64,000 nt of DNA from DATFJT01 sp965230755 (GTDB lineage Bacteria > Bacteroidota > Bacteroidia > Chitinophagales > Saprospiraceae): NCBI GenBank assembly GCA_965230755.1, contig CBDDLT010000012.1, forward strand, positions 1 through 64,000. Reading direction: 5' to 3'. Below, in pieces: positions 52,271 through 60,117 of this stretch; position 1 is the first letter of the stretch, and the number at the start of each line of letters is the position of its first letter. Both the position numbers and the translations under genes were made by a program. The notes below the pieces were generated by a model, which ran no database searches, was not told the DNA's origin, and was given only the letters and a program-made list of their open reading frames with translations.

Positions 52271-53032
52271 TTATAATTTATCGATGATTTTTCGCGCTTC
52301 CGCATATTTATAAGCCCCTACATCAATGCGCTCAAGTACTTTTTTTGCCATGGCCGAATCATCTGCCTTGAGATATGACATGGCTAAATACCAGCGTGCT
52401 TGCTGTTCTATTAACATATTTTTTCCTTCCACAATTTTTCGAAATATCGGTATTGCATTTTTAGGCTTATCGTCGAATAGATAGCATAGGCCAGAGGCAA
52501 AAAGATGAAGTTCATTATCCGGCTCATTACTTATTAGGCTTTCATAATAAATACCCGCTTCGTCATACCTGCCTGATTCATATGCCTCTAGAGCTTTAAG
52601 CTTCGTCTCTTCATCAGCTCCCCTATATACTCCAGGCAATGGATAGGGCTCCATAAATTCTCCTGCGATCTGGCCGGCGGTCATTGATTCTTCATAAAAC
52701 AACAACCAATAGGCTGGCACCAACAGAATTAATACCGTAGCAGCAACAGCAATCGCTTGTCTCCAGATTCTTCTTGAACCAACTCTCTTAACTTTAAGCC
52801 CACTGCTCTCTTTGTTATCCTTCTCGTAATCATGTCGAACATCATCTACCAATCTTCTAAATGAAAGCGTTTTTTCATCTACTAATAATTCTTGTATACT
52901 AGAATGAGTATTCACCCTCTGTCTGAATTCGGCATCCTCAGCCATACGACTTTCGAATGAAATACTCTCTTCAGTCGAAAGTCGACCCGACAAATAATTC
53001 TCGATTAATTGTTGCTCTTCTATTGATCCCAT
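52271..53032 (-). CDS. TPR anti-sigma-like membrane protein (partner of sigma-2)
   Basis: 253 residues. Acidic helical N-domain (IENYLSGRLSTEESISFESRMAEDAEF), transmembrane helix about 92-111 (QAIAVAATVLILLVPAYWLL), then periplasmic TPR-like helices (ALEAYESGRYDEAGIYYESLISNEPDNELHLFASGLCYLFDD and beyond). It matches the protein at 14557-15282 in domain order, in the EPYPLP/RGADEET segment and in the LAMSYL/LALCYL helix. It overlaps the sigma gene by 13 bases. No zinc-binding motif is seen, so it is not a classic ZAS anti-sigma; the anti-sigma role is inferred from coupling and topology. Confidence 0.75.
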   Translation of the reverse strand: MGSIEEQQLIENYLSGRLSTEESISFESRMAEDAEFRQRVNTHSSIQELLVDEKTLSFRRLVDDVRHDYEKDNKESSGLKVKRVGSRRIWRQAIAVAATVLILLVPAYWLLFYEESMTAGQIAGEFMEPYPLPGVYRGADEETKLKALEAYESGRYDEAGIYYESLISNEPDNELHLFASGLCYLFDDKPKNAIPIFRKIVEGKNMLIEQQARWYLAMSYLKADDSAMAKKVLERIDVGAYKYAEARKIIDKL

Positions 53033-53607
53033 CTCAACTCCTTGAACTTGTTGTCAGACTGTACTAATTCAACCAATCGTTCTTTACACTGGTATTTTCG
53101 CTTTTTAATATACGCTACTGTAGAATTTAATTTTTCCGCTATTTCACGCATACTGGATCCACTAAAAAACCATTGCAATATATTCTGGCATCCTTCGGGC
53201 AATGTCTTGAAGTAACTCCACAACAAAGCTTCTTTTTCTTGACTTTCTAATATGGTTTGCATATTTCCATCTATTGAAATCGCCTCGTGCCCAATTGTAT
53301 CTTCCAACACCTCACGTTTATGATCACGTATATGCTTCAACCATAAGTTTCTCGCTACAATCTTTAAATAACTTTGCAATCTACATGTCAAATCAAAGTT
53401 GTCCTTGTTTAATCTTTTAAATAAGGACACCAATGCTTCTTGAAACAAGTCTTCCGCAATGTTTTGATCTGCGCCTTGAATTTTAAGATACTGGGTAATT
53501 GGTCTTGACATCGTCTGATATATTTTTTTTACTACCTGGTTATCACCGGACATAAGACCCTGCAATAACACTAAATCCTCATTGTTTTGGCAGCTTATTT
53601 TATTCAT
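53020..53607 (-). CDS. ECF-type RNA polymerase sigma factor (sigma-2)
   Basis: 195 residues from the ATG at 53607. Region 2 about 25-105 (IAEDLFQEALVSLFKRLNKDNFDLTCRLQSYLKIVARNLW). Region 4 about 130-185 (LPEGCQNILQWFFSGSSMREIAEKLNSTVAYIKKRKYQCKERLV). It resembles sigma-1 in region 4. The -10 box of a GGTAACC element (53604-53633) overlaps this ATG, so either initiation at that promoter produces a shorter protein (GTG or TTG codons near residues 12-15, or Met19) or the site is not used for this gene. Divergent from the cytolysin-like gene. Confidence 0.88.
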   Translation of the reverse strand: MNKISCQNNEDLVLLQGLMSGDNQVVKKIYQTMSRPITQYLKIQGADQNIAEDLFQEALVSLFKRLNKDNFDLTCRLQSYLKIVARNLWLKHIRDHKREVLEDTIGHEAISIDGNMQTILESQEKEALLWSYFKTLPEGCQNILQWFFSGSSMREIAEKLNSTVAYIKKRKYQCKERLVELVQSDNKFKELRWDQ

Positions 53608-53633
53608 ATACCGCAGTCTATCGAAAGGTTACC
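53604..53633 (-). promoter_or_regulatory. Candidate ECF promoter (site D) facing sigma-2
   Basis: Minus-strand GGTAACC (53627-53633), 16 bases, TATATGA (53604-53610). Same -35 and spacing as the sites at 10.7 and 11.6 kb, with a weaker -10. It suggests autoregulation of sigma-2 if the coding start is later than the ATG at 53607. Confidence 0.5.
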
Positions 53634-53700
53634 CCAACACCTAAATATAAATGACAAAAAACAATCACCTGGAATATTTTAAAAAAAGTTCATTGAGGAG

Positions 53701-53730
53701 GGTAACCTTTTTTCACATCGTGGTATAAGT
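53701..53730 (+). promoter_or_regulatory. Candidate ECF promoter (site B) for the cytolysin-like lipoprotein
   Basis: GGTAACC (53701-53707), 16 bases, TATAAGT (53724-53730), preceded by an A-rich run and TTCAT. The predicted start of transcription is about 30 bases before the ATG at 53770. It diverges from the site at 53604-53633; the two -35 boxes are 67 bases apart. Confidence 0.7.
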
Positions 53731-53769
53731 ACTCGAACCGCCAAATATTTGGCTCTAAAAAATAATAAA

Positions 53770-55620
53770 ATGATACTTAAATTAATCACAAGAAAATTGA
53801 CCATCTTACTTACCATTTGTTTGCTTATAGCCTGTCAAAAAGAAGACGAAGTAAATCCCAATGGTGTTAATACCTCTTCATTTCCAGCTTTAATAAATTC
53901 AGTAGGACCATCAGAAGAAGTCGTGGAAGAGACCAATTCTACAGTTCAAGAAGAAAGCACCGAAGTGAGAAATGATGAAATATGGCGTTGTACTACGACG
54001 ACTGTTGATCAGCAACAAGGAGGAGGAGGTTCTTCAGGATATCCACTATTTAGTCCCAATGCCTCTGTGATCTATCCCGGAAATTTACTTCAAGGAGCTT
54101 CCCTAGGGAAGGCAACACCGGATCTAGTGCCAGTGGCGCGATCAGGAGGCAACTTCTCTATAGATGTCATCGACGGAAATATTACATCCAGTTTTGAAGT
54201 CGATGAGGTGAGTAAAAGTAGTGTCACTACAGCGCTCAATGCTATCATTGCCGATGCTACAGGAGTCGTTCCAGCTAATTTTTACTTTAAGTATGAGGCT
54301 ATCCAGTCTAGGGAACAATTGGCTGCAAGTATGCGAATTAAGTATGAGACATTCGCAAGCGAGGTCGAAGGTAAGCTCTCTTTTTCTTCAGATAGAGAGT
54401 ACAATAGATATGTCGTTACCCTCAACCAAAGCTATTATACCATGAGTTATGATATCCCTACTTCTATGGAAGATATTTTTGATCCAAGTGTTACCCCGGA
54501 AGATCTTGCTAAGTATACAAGTCCCGGCAATCCGGTCACTTACATTTCAGATGTAACTTATGGTAGAACCTATTATATGCTCATCGAAAGTACAAGTTCA
54601 GAACAAGAAATGTCAGCAGCCATTTCCGGGTCTTTTAACGGCCTCGCGGCCTCAGTAGAAGGCGAAGCTGAGGTAGATGCAATGCGATCTTTACAAAATC
54701 TGAGTATAAAGGTCTTTGGATACGGAGGCGAGTCCGGTACAACACTTCAAACAATCGGCGTCACTGACTTAGGACTACTTTCGGACTTATTGGCTCGAGC
54801 GGGCAGTATTACTTCTGGAAAGGCCTTAAGTTATGTTGTTCGAAGTTTGTACGATAATAGCATTGTAAGCACTCAGTTGGCGACCAGTTATGATATAACC
54901 AATTGCCAGCCAGTCGCACCAAGTACTATGCCATATACCTCGCATTGGTCTGGAAACGTACTAGAAAAATTGGGGCCTATCGGAGCTGCTTATGCCGATT
55001 CAGCAACTCAGTTTATACTAATTTCAAAAGATGGTCAAAGGTTTTTAAAGTCACGTGCTGGAGTCTTGGAAGGGCCATTTTCCATAGATGAAATAGGAAA
55101 CGGGAATTTATGCCCATTAAATGGTGGTATTGGAGCCGCTTGTAATATCGAAGGTAATGAGTGGGAATCCAAAACGATATTGGCCATTGACAAGACCGGG
55201 ACAGAATACAGTTATTGGTTGGGAAGCCGATGGACCGATCCAAAACCCACCACTCACTTCGGTTCAGGAAACGGTTCTGTATATCCACTTGTAGGCGGTG
55301 GAATGGGAGCTATGTTGTTCGCTCACAAAGAAGAGCTCGGTCCAGCCAGTCGATATATATTCAATGAAAGTGGCATGCAGTTTACCCGGTTTTTCAATAA
55401 TCTCAATGGTCAAGGACCTTATTACGATCATGCACATGACCTCTGGCAATGGGGGCCTGATAACACTTGCCCATTTTCAAGTATCGGTGCAGGTATAGGG
55501 TTTACGCTCAACGGGAAAAACTTCTATATCATGTTTGATAAATCGGGAGAAAAGTATACGGTCTATGGCGATTTGGATGGCGATGGGCGCAATAATTTCA
55601 CTGGGGTTTATGACTTGTAG
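53770..55620 (+). CDS. Cholesterol-dependent-cytolysin-like (CDCL) pore-forming-fold lipoprotein
   Basis: 616 residues from the ATG at 53770 (a TTG at 53749 is less likely). Lipobox LIAC with Cys22. Residues about 90-380 follow the CDC core in order: VIYPGNLLQGASLGKATPDL (CDC: D/N-x-x-YPGAL...), RSGGNFSIDVIDG, the FKYEAIQSREQLAASMRI and YVVTLNQSYYTMSYDIP region, FDPSVTPEDL, the signature SDVTYGRTYYMLIESTSS (CDC: VAYGRTVYVKLETTS), then FGYGGESG with the Gly pair. The cholesterol-binding undecapeptide domain 4 is absent. Residues about 390-616 instead form four repeats around GxIGAA/GGMGAM/GAGIGF, like a small four-bladed propeller. Lipidated, probably periplasmic or surface-exposed. Pore formation is inferred from the fold, not shown. 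Confidence 0.82.
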   Translation: MILKLITRKLTILLTICLLIACQKEDEVNPNGVNTSSFPALINSVGPSEEVVEETNSTVQEESTEVRNDEIWRCTTTTVDQQQGGGGSSGYPLFSPNASVIYPGNLLQGASLGKATPDLVPVARSGGNFSIDVIDGNITSSFEVDEVSKSSVTTALNAIIADATGVVPANFYFKYEAIQSREQLAASMRIKYETFASEVEGKLSFSSDREYNRYVVTLNQSYYTMSYDIPTSMEDIFDPSVTPEDLAKYTSPGNPVTYISDVTYGRTYYMLIESTSSEQEMSAAISGSFNGLAASVEGEAEVDAMRSLQNLSIKVFGYGGESGTTLQTIGVTDLGLLSDLLARAGSITSGKALSYVVRSLYDNSIVSTQLATSYDITNCQPVAPSTMPYTSHWSGNVLEKLGPIGAAYADSATQFILISKDGQRFLKSRAGVLEGPFSIDEIGNGNLCPLNGGIGAACNIEGNEWESKTILAIDKTGTEYSYWLGSRWTDPKPTTHFGSGNGSVYPLVGGGMGAMLFAHKEELGPASRYIFNESGMQFTRFFNNLNGQGPYYDHAHDLWQWGPDNTCPFSSIGAGIGFTLNGKNFYIMFDKSGEKYTVYGDLDGDGRNNFTGVYDL

Positions 55621-55638
55621 TAGAAGTAATCCTTTTAA

Positions 55639-55673
55639 ACTTGGAGGCTGCATATAAATAACAGCCTCCAAGT
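55639..55673 (+). terminator. 12-bp hairpin between the CDCL and CHAT-2 genes
   Basis: ACTTGGAGGCTG (55639-55650) and CAGCCTCCAAGT (55662-55673) form a perfect stem with an 11-base loop, 18 bases after the CDCL stop and 30 before the CHAT-2 start. The following T content is modest, so it may be a partial terminator that reduces CHAT-2 expression relative to the lipoprotein. Confidence 0.6.
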
Positions 55674-55703
55674 ATTACTTTAGTAGTACTAATATCCCAA
55701 AAG

Positions 55704-58676
55704 ATGAAAATTTCTCTATTCAACAAGTTTTCATATTTACTAATCCTTTACCTTATTCCATCTATTCTTCTATGTCAAAAGTCTACTGCAGATGAGTTTG
55801 ATGCTGCAGAACAATTATACACTGAAAGTAAAGAGGCTTTTGATGACGGAGACTATCTAAGGGCGTCTTTCCTCATGCAAGAAGCGATAGAACGCTACAG
55901 AGCAAATGGGGATACACTCAGAGAAGACTTTGTACGATGCTACCATAAATTAGGAGATATATATGCTTCCCTCAGACAGCATGAGAAGGCCCTTCATTGG
56001 TATGGTGTATCAGAAAAATCATACCAGCGAATTGTGGACAAGGAAAATACCGTATTTGCAGATATTCTATTGGACCGTGGCAGTGTTTACTCTCAAATGT
56101 ACGAACCAAATAAGGCTATTGCAGCTTTTGATAGTGCATTACTCATCTACGAAGGAATTTATGGTCCGGTCAGTGATCGTGCCGCCAATATCCATATGAA
56201 CATTGGAATTGATCTAATTAAGTCAGGCCAGTTTAGAATTGCAGAAGAAAAAATGTTGAAGGCCAAGAAAATATTCGAACAAACCAGTGATAGTCTTAGC
56301 ATTAACTCCAACCGCATCTACTCAAATATAGGTTATCTCTACCGAAAAATGGGAGATTATCCCAGAGCACTAGAATATGGACGCATAGCACTTAAGATAA
56401 AATTGCATAATTATGACACCTCTCATCCTTCAGTCGGCAAATATTATCGAAATATCGGAAAGTCCCTGGTAGAGCTAGGTAGAATAAAAGAGGCCATACC
56501 CTACTATGAAAAAGGTCTTGAAAATCAACTGCAGTCGCGGGGCGAAAATCATCCTGAAACAGCAGGATCTTATGGGGAACTATCCAATATCCTAAGAAAA
56601 GCTAAAGAATATAGCAGAGCAAAAGTATTACAGCAAAAAGCCAATGATATTCAGTCCAAACATTACCCTTCGTATCATCCTTATCGCATAGCCGGAGTTT
56701 TCCATATGGGTCTGATCAACCAAGACCTGGGCAAATATGAACCTGCGATTTCCAGCTATCACAAGACACTTCAGAACCTAAATCTCGGCCCAGAACCACA
56801 ACCCAAGTTATTGGCGGAAGCTTATTCACAGCTTAGCAGGGTTCATTTATTGCAAAAGAAATATTCCACTGCTTTGAAAAATATTGATCAGGCCATAGAA
56901 ATTGTAACAGAACAGGAAGATTCAAGCAACCTTCTGGATCAAATAAGCCAAGATACAGAAGCCCAGAAGAAATGGATCAAACAACTGCAAAATGAGATGT
57001 CATGCATACAGTATTTGGATCTACGAGGAAGAATTCTCATGCATATGTTCGATGCTCAAAATAAGGCACTCCAATATGGTTTAGAAGGTCTGAAAACCTT
57101 TGAATTGGCAGCAATGATCATATCTCAACTGCGCTCTCAATTTCCAAGCCCAAGTTCGAGAGCAACATTGAGAGAAGAATCCAGCAAAATATACCAATTA
57201 GGTATCGAACTGGCGGCCACAATTTATACCAAACATGGAAATAGGGAATATCTAAGGAGAGCCCTAATGCTGTCCAATGCGAGTAAAGCAGGTCTGTTCA
57301 GAGACCATCTACGACGCGATCAAATATGGCATTGGTCGGGACTGACCGAAGAAGAAAAAACGCGGCTGAACCGCCTGCAGCAAAAATTACAAGACCCCAG
57401 TTCCGAAGCGACCGGAGAGAGATTCGAATATTATGACTTTGAGCAAAAATTAAGAGAAAAAAATCGCAGATACGCCTTCTTTTCGGAGCATGAACATGAA
57501 TTCTCCACCCGAAAACTTGAAGAGAGTATAGGAGCAACTTCTCTTTTTATTGATTTCTCCTGGGGTGAAGACATGCTGGTTGTTTTGGCCATAGGAGATA
57601 AAAAAAGCAAGGCATATCAACTCAGGTTGGATGACAGCATTCGACTTCAATTGCATTTATGGAGTAATCAGGAATGGTATCTATCTGATAGTATTGATTT
57701 CTATTACAAGTTATCCTATGATTTATACTCGAAACTCTTAAAGCCAATTCTAGATTCATTTCCACTAAAAGATAAATTAATACTTTGCCTGGATGGGCCA
57801 TTATATCATCTATCTTTCGCTAGCCTATTGACCAAAGCGCATGAAATCGGTAAACCACCATCTTGGTGTATCTATCAATATGCCTTACAATATATTTCTT
57901 CTCCTTTCCTTCTTTTGAATGAACCTTCTGACATAAAGAAACCTACAAAAAAGCACTGGATGGGCTTCGCTCCGAAATTCGACAATGATGAGAACAAGGC
58001 TAAAACCAGAGATCGTCTTTCACCCTTGCGGTACAACCGAAAAGAAGTTGAAGAGCTAAGTCGTAAACAGTCTGGTAAAGCATTCATTGGCGACCAAGCT
58101 AGCAAATCTGTTTTCTTTAACGAATCAAAACAAGCCGGAATTCTTCACTTAGCAACTCATGCCATTATCAACAATATCGAACCATTGCGATCAGGCTTGT
58201 TTTTTAGTGACCTAGAAGAAGATAACTTTCTTGCAGCAAGTGAGCTTTACAAGTTAAAACTGCCAGCAGAATTGGCCGTACTTAGTGCCTGTCAAACCGG
58301 TAAAGGATTAGTACAAACCGGTGAAGGAGCTATAAGTTTGGCAAGGGCTTTCCGCTTTGCCGGAGTGGCGTCTGTAATCGCAACTAAATGGCTGGCCGAT
58401 GATCGGAGCATTGCCACTGTCATGAATTATTTCTATGAGGAGCTAGATAAAGGCTTGGAAAAATCTGTGGCCCTACAGAATGCACAACTTCGTTACCTGG
58501 AAACAAGCGACCCACTACTGTCGCATCCGTATTTCTGGGCAGGATTAAGCATTAGCGGAAACGATGCTCCTATTATTAACAAAAAAACCATTTCACCGCG
58601 ATTCCTGTTGGTCTTCATTTTGATGTTGTTGGCAGGGATTAGTATTTACCGACTGCAAAGTAAAAAGGCAGCATAA
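55704..58676 (+). CDS. TPR-CHAT caspase-like protein, membrane-anchored (CHAT-2)
   Basis: 990 residues. N-terminal hydrophobic signal/anchor (about 9-24, FSYLLILYLIPSILLC). TPR repeats at about 35-410 (HKLGDIYASLRQHEKALHWY, NIGYLYRKMGDYPRALEY, ELSNILRKAKEYSRA). A helical linker precedes the CHAT domain (about 620-930), with the dyad HLATHA (His819) and SACQTG (Cys863). A C-terminal helix (about 963-983) is followed by LQSKKAA. Same architecture as CHAT-1 at 11711-14560. The residue after the catalytic His is Ala instead of the usual Gly. It stands directly downstream of the cytolysin-like lipoprotein with a hairpin between them. A protease that acts on that lipoprotein or on another envelope protein is a hypothesis from gene order. 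Confidence 0.87.
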   Translation: MKISLFNKFSYLLILYLIPSILLCQKSTADEFDAAEQLYTESKEAFDDGDYLRASFLMQEAIERYRANGDTLREDFVRCYHKLGDIYASLRQHEKALHWYGVSEKSYQRIVDKENTVFADILLDRGSVYSQMYEPNKAIAAFDSALLIYEGIYGPVSDRAANIHMNIGIDLIKSGQFRIAEEKMLKAKKIFEQTSDSLSINSNRIYSNIGYLYRKMGDYPRALEYGRIALKIKLHNYDTSHPSVGKYYRNIGKSLVELGRIKEAIPYYEKGLENQLQSRGENHPETAGSYGELSNILRKAKEYSRAKVLQQKANDIQSKHYPSYHPYRIAGVFHMGLINQDLGKYEPAISSYHKTLQNLNLGPEPQPKLLAEAYSQLSRVHLLQKKYSTALKNIDQAIEIVTEQEDSSNLLDQISQDTEAQKKWIKQLQNEMSCIQYLDLRGRILMHMFDAQNKALQYGLEGLKTFELAAMIISQLRSQFPSPSSRATLREESSKIYQLGIELAATIYTKHGNREYLRRALMLSNASKAGLFRDHLRRDQIWHWSGLTEEEKTRLNRLQQKLQDPSSEATGERFEYYDFEQKLREKNRRYAFFSEHEHEFSTRKLEESIGATSLFIDFSWGEDMLVVLAIGDKKSKAYQLRLDDSIRLQLHLWSNQEWYLSDSIDFYYKLSYDLYSKLLKPILDSFPLKDKLILCLDGPLYHLSFASLLTKAHEIGKPPSWCIYQYALQYISSPFLLLNEPSDIKKPTKKHWMGFAPKFDNDENKAKTRDRLSPLRYNRKEVEELSRKQSGKAFIGDQASKSVFFNESKQAGILHLATHAIINNIEPLRSGLFFSDLEEDNFLAASELYKLKLPAELAVLSACQTGKGLVQTGEGAISLARAFRFAGVASVIATKWLADDRSIATVMNYFYEELDKGLEKSVALQNAQLRYLETSDPLLSHPYFWAGLSISGNDAPIINKKTISPRFLLVFILMLLAGISIYRLQSKKAA

Positions 58677-58807
58677 CTCTGATATCGAGGAGTCCTTTGC
58701 ATGAATATCAAAAGATCTGCCTGATTTCAAAAAGAGCTAACATCAAATAAATCCTAAAAGCTCATATAATAGCATCACTTTATAAGGGCTATTTCTATGG
58801 AAAACCC

Positions 58808-58815
58808 TATTTTTG
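58808..58815 (+). promoter_or_regulatory. Bacteroidota -7 box before purA
   Basis: TATTTTTG fits TAnnTTTG exactly and lies 31 bases before the ATG at 58847. No clear TTG -33 element is seen at the right distance. Confidence 0.4.
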
Positions 58816-58846
58816 GCATTTGCACAATTCTAAATTCAGTATTTCT

Positions 58847-60115
58847 ATGTCCGTTGATATTTTACTTGGATTGCAATGGGGAGATGAAGGTAAAGGGAAG
58901 ATTGTTGACTATTTAGCAGAAGACTATGATATTATAGCACGCTTCCAAGGAGGGCCGAATGCCGGACATACCCTAAAAATAGATGGCAACAAGTTTGTTT
59001 TACATACTGTTCCGAGTGGAATTTTCAGGAAACACCAAGTCAATATCATTGGAAATGGTGTGGTGATCGACCCCATTACTTTGAAAAGAGAAATTGAAGG
59101 ATTGAGGGAATTCGGAATTCCTGTAGAAAAACGTCTGTTGATTGCCCACAAAGCACATCTTATTCTTCCCACTCATCGCTTGTTGGATGCAGCCAGTGAG
59201 CGGAGCAAAGGAAAAGAAAAAATCGGTTCTACTCTAAAAGGAATCGGCCCTACTTACATGGATAAAACGGGTCGTAACGGATTGAGAATTGGTGAGATAT
59301 TCGAACCGGATTTTCAAGAAAAATACAGAAAACTCAAGGAAAAACACTTGCACCTTTACAAACTTTACCCTGAGATTGATTTCGATCTTGAGCAAGAAGA
59401 GAACAAGTGGTTTGAGGCTTTGGAAAGTCTAAAAGCTGTTCCTCAGATCAGTTGCGAATACTATCTCAACGAGGCGATTGCTGCAGGAAAGAAAGTGCTC
59501 GCTGAAGGAGCTCAAGGATCCATGCTGGATATTAATTATGGCACCTACCCCTATGTAACCAGCTCAAGTACTGTTTCTGCTGGGGTTTGCATCGGGCTCG
59601 GAATTGCCCCAAAGTATACCGGAGAGGTAATCGGAATTACTAAGGCTTATTGTACCAGAGTTGGATCGGGTCCATTTCCGACGGAGTTATTCGATGAGAA
59701 TGGGGAGTTGCTGCAAAAAGAAGGAAACGAATTCGGTGCTACTACGGGAAGACCGAGGCGATGTGGCTGGATAGATCTTATTCAACTGAGATATACATGC
59801 ATGATTAATGGTGTCAGTCAATTGGTGTTGACTAAACTCGACGTATTGGATGTATTTGAACAAATTCAGGCCTGTGTGGCTTATGGCATTGATGGCAAGT
59901 CTGTAGGGGAGCTACCCATGTTACTGGACAAAGAAATCATTACTGAAAACACTCATTTTAATGGTTGGAAAACAGCTACAAATTCCCTGACTTCTTATGA
60001 TGACCTTCCATCTGAAGCCAAAAATTATATTGATTTTCTAGAGGGCTTTCTCAATATTCCAATTAAGTTGATCAGTGTTGGGCCTGAGCGAGAAAAAATA
60101 TTGGTAAAGGCTTAA
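58847..60115 (+). CDS. purA: Adenylosuccinate synthetase
   Basis: Joins IMP and aspartate with GTP to give adenylosuccinate in AMP synthesis. 422 residues from the ATG at 58847 (MSVDILLGLQWGDEGKGK). The nine codons before it to a start at 58820 are not family-like and overlap the promoter region. GLQWGDEGKGKIVD, RFQGGPNAGHTL, GIGPTYMDK, EGAQGSMLDINYGTYPYVTSS and GRPRRCGWIDL are all present and intact. It ends 2 bases before the stop of the convergent CNNM gene. Confidence 0.97.
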   Translation: MSVDILLGLQWGDEGKGKIVDYLAEDYDIIARFQGGPNAGHTLKIDGNKFVLHTVPSGIFRKHQVNIIGNGVVIDPITLKREIEGLREFGIPVEKRLLIAHKAHLILPTHRLLDAASERSKGKEKIGSTLKGIGPTYMDKTGRNGLRIGEIFEPDFQEKYRKLKEKHLHLYKLYPEIDFDLEQEENKWFEALESLKAVPQISCEYYLNEAIAAGKKVLAEGAQGSMLDINYGTYPYVTSSSTVSAGVCIGLGIAPKYTGEVIGITKAYCTRVGSGPFPTELFDENGELLQKEGNEFGATTGRPRRCGWIDLIQLRYTCMINGVSQLVLTKLDVLDVFEQIQACVAYGIDGKSVGELPMLLDKEIITENTHFNGWKTATNSLTSYDDLPSEAKNYIDFLEGFLNIPIKLISVGPEREKILVKA

Positions 60116-60117
60116 GC

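Noticed and set aside
53770..55620. Calling the CDC-like protein a gasdermin or a MACPF perforin
   Set aside because: The YGRT signature and the order of the other segments fit the CDC branch; the MACPF signature motif and a gasdermin-type C-terminal inhibitory domain are not visible.
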